Assembly: GCA_041486115.1 (NCBI GenBank)
Contig: JBGPKT010000131.1
Span: forward strand, 1-6,131
Origin: JACQBY01 sp041486115
GTDB taxonomy: Bacteria; Nitrospirota; Nitrospiria; JACQBW01
Reading direction: 5' to 3'
DNA length: 6,131 nt
The notes beneath the pieces are model-generated. The model searched no databases. It was given only the letters and a program-made list of their open reading frames with translations, and was not told where the DNA came from. The position numbers and the translations under genes are program-made. Shown piece after piece: positions 5,077 through 6,131 of this stretch. Each line of letters starts with the position of its first letter. Position 1 is the stretch's first letter.

Positions 5077-5976
5077 ATGGGAACCTTATATTATTTTTTT
5101 AAAGAATTTTTATATAATTTAAATCATCATCGCCTCTTAACGATCGGCGCCGTTTTAACTTCCTCCTTTATCTGGGTGATCCTCGGTTTTTTTGTGGTCG
5201 TCTATTTCAATCTTTTCGAGCTTTACTCTTCTCTAAAAGAAGATGTCAAACTGGTCGTCTATCTTCAGGACGAGCTAGCGTCCGCAGAGATCAAAACCCT
5301 GCAAGAGCGTATTTCATCGGAACGAGAGGTCTTAACCGTTCACTTTGTAACCAAAGATGAAGCCTTAATCGATTTTAGAAAAAGGCTTCAGTCCCGCGAG
5401 GATTTATTCCGGAATTTTGAGGGAAACCCGTTGCCCGCTTTTTTTGAGGTCAAATTAAAAGATGATTATCAAACTCCCGATGATTTCGCGAAATTCGCGG
5501 GCAAAATTAGAGGGAACAGAGGGGTTGAAGACATTTTTTACGGGAAAGAATGGATCGAAGCTCTGAATCGTTATGTCGAATTTATCCAGCTTATCGGGAT
5601 TGCCGTCGGTTTTATCCTGATCATCGGGGTTGTTTCGATGATCGGGAACATTGTTCGGCTAACCGTCTATTCTAAAAAAGAAGAAATACAGGTTTTAAAA
5701 TATATCGGCGCAAGCCAGTGGTTCATCAAAATGCCTCTTTTGATGGAAGGAGCATTTTTAGGTTTAATGAGCGCAGGACTGTCATTGATCGCCCTTTATG
5801 GGATCTTTCATGCGTTAATCCTGTATGCGCCCTTTGAAAGCTTGTTTATAGGGGCCCCTTTTAGGGCGAGATTCCTTCCAATGGATTTCATGCTTTTATT
5901 TTTGATTTCAGGTCCGTTTTTAGGGGTTATCGGAAGTTTTTTCCCTCTGCATAGATATTTAAAATCATTTAATTAA
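5077..5976 (+). CDS. ftsX: cell division membrane protein FtsX
   Basis: FtsX is the four-pass inner-membrane partner of FtsE, and its first extracytoplasmic loop recruits a murein hydrolase activator. The 299-residue product has a short cytoplasmic N-terminus (about 1-21), TM1 (about 22-48), and a large outer loop (about 50-165). That loop contains VKLVVYLQDE, VTKDEAL and the conserved NPLPAFFEV (117-125). TM2 (about 168-197), a cytoplasmic loop with the KKEEIQVLKYIGAS motif (200-213), TM3 (about 219-248) and TM4 (about 268-291) follow. This is the FtsX-type permease layout. ATG 5077 is the only plausible start after the in-frame TAG at 5056-5058. Its SD is weak (GA-rich only), with GAGGGAG too far upstream, so coupling to ftsE is likely. 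Confidence 0.96.
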   Translation: MGTLYYFFKEFLYNLNHHRLLTIGAVLTSSFIWVILGFFVVVYFNLFELYSSLKEDVKLVVYLQDELASAEIKTLQERISSEREVLTVHFVTKDEALIDFRKRLQSREDLFRNFEGNPLPAFFEVKLKDDYQTPDDFAKFAGKIRGNRGVEDIFYGKEWIEALNRYVEFIQLIGIAVGFILIIGVVSMIGNIVRLTVYSKKEEIQVLKYIGASQWFIKMPLLMEGAFLGLMSAGLSLIALYGIFHALILYAPFESLFIGAPFRARFLPMDFMLLFLISGPFLGVIGSFFPLHRYLKSFN

Positions 5977-6007
5977 AAACCAATACAAACAGAGTCCAGG
6001 CGGCGTC

Positions 6008-6131
6008 ATGATGGACAGAAAAATTATCGGAATTGTTTTAACCATCGGACTTCTATTGACGCCGTCATTCTCTTTTTCGGAATCTCTTTCAAAAAAGAAA
6101 GGAGAACTGGAAAGACTCAAAAAAGAGCTTT
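6008..6131 (+). CDS. N-terminus of an exported coiled-coil protein, probable EnvC/M23-type murein hydrolase activator (partial)
   Basis: The gene begins at ATG 6008 or the adjacent ATG 6011, with AGG at 5998-6000 as SD, and runs off the window after 41 codons. The visible part starts MMDRKIIGIVLTIGLLLTP: basic residues, then a hydrophobic core, then a small-residue region SFSFSES that looks like a Sec signal peptide with cleavage near residue 23-25. Next comes a charged helical stretch, SKKKGELERLKKEL, typical of the start of a long coiled coil. Directly downstream of ftsEX, such a protein is commonly an EnvC-like activator with a C-terminal LytM/M23 domain that docks on FtsX. The C-terminal domain is outside the window, so the identification rests on context. 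Confidence 0.75.
   Translation, partial: MMDRKIIGIVLTIGLLLTPSFSFSESLSKKKGELERLKKEL

Noticed and set aside
5483..5494. 12-bp palindrome ATTTCGCGAAAT in ftsX
   Set aside because: It lies in conserved-length coding sequence, has no loop for RNA, and no second copy was noticed. It was not strong enough to call a regulatory site.
5850..5859. 10-bp palindrome AGGGGCCCCT in ftsX
   Set aside because: It is short and within coding sequence. Similar GGGCCC words occur elsewhere in the window (ftsE, rnhB) without a pattern.
1..6131. CRISPR arrays, tRNA/rRNA genes, insertion sequences or a hidden defence system
   Set aside because: I saw no regularly spaced repeats, transposase or RNA gene signatures. 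The window is a housekeeping operon.

Overview
The window is a compact, fully + strand gene block from a Gram-negative-type bacterium. By eye it is moderately AT-rich, with purine-rich Shine-Dalgarno (SD) sequences. The gene order is: degenerate PAS-GGDEF protein; rpsP, rimM, trmD, rplS, rnhB, yraN; a small conserved protein beginning MQTGFNTD; ftsE, ftsX; and the start of an exported coiled-coil protein, probably an EnvC/M23-type murein hydrolase activator. The ribosome-maturation block running into ftsEX, with short spacers and one overlap, suggests a Nitrospirota- or deltaproteobacteria-like lineage. That placement is inference from gene order and protein character only.

Region 1 (1-963) holds a signalling-type protein whose GGDEF core reads GENEI, and a near-consensus sigma70 promoter (TTGAAA, 17 nt, TATAAT). 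The promoter overlaps the last codons of that gene and faces rpsP. Region 2 (964-4021) is the classic 30S/50S maturation and housekeeping cluster: S16, RimM (16S processing), TrmD (tRNA m1G37), L19, RNase HII and YraN. No KH-domain gene lies between rpsP and rimM, unlike in many Gram-positive and other lineages. Region 3 (4022-6131) joins this cluster to the division ABC system FtsE-FtsX and its probable periplasmic partner. The uncharacterised 110-residue protein overlaps ftsE by 4 nt. No intrinsic terminator was found, so the whole block could be one long transcript from the promoter at 877-905, possibly with extra internal promoters that I cannot identify.

The most interesting point is rimM. 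Its frame is broken at a run of nine A (1380-1388), and reading shifted by -1 (or adding one A) restores a 176-residue protein of exactly family size. The break coincides with an in-frame A AAA AAG heptamer, the same slippery sequence used by E. coli dnaX. An SD-like GAGGT lies 9 nt upstream and hairpins lie on both sides. This may be programmed ribosomal frameshifting, transcriptional slippage, or a sequencing/assembly error in a homopolymer; the sequence alone cannot decide. Secondary points are the retained RxxD inhibitory-site motif in the degenerate GGDEF domain, an 11-bp perfect inverted repeat inside yraN, a Glu at the usual catalytic Asp of TrmD, and an acidic C-terminal extension on L19. 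Apart from the second half of rimM, which is coding in the shifted frame, there is no gene-free stretch over 300 bases.
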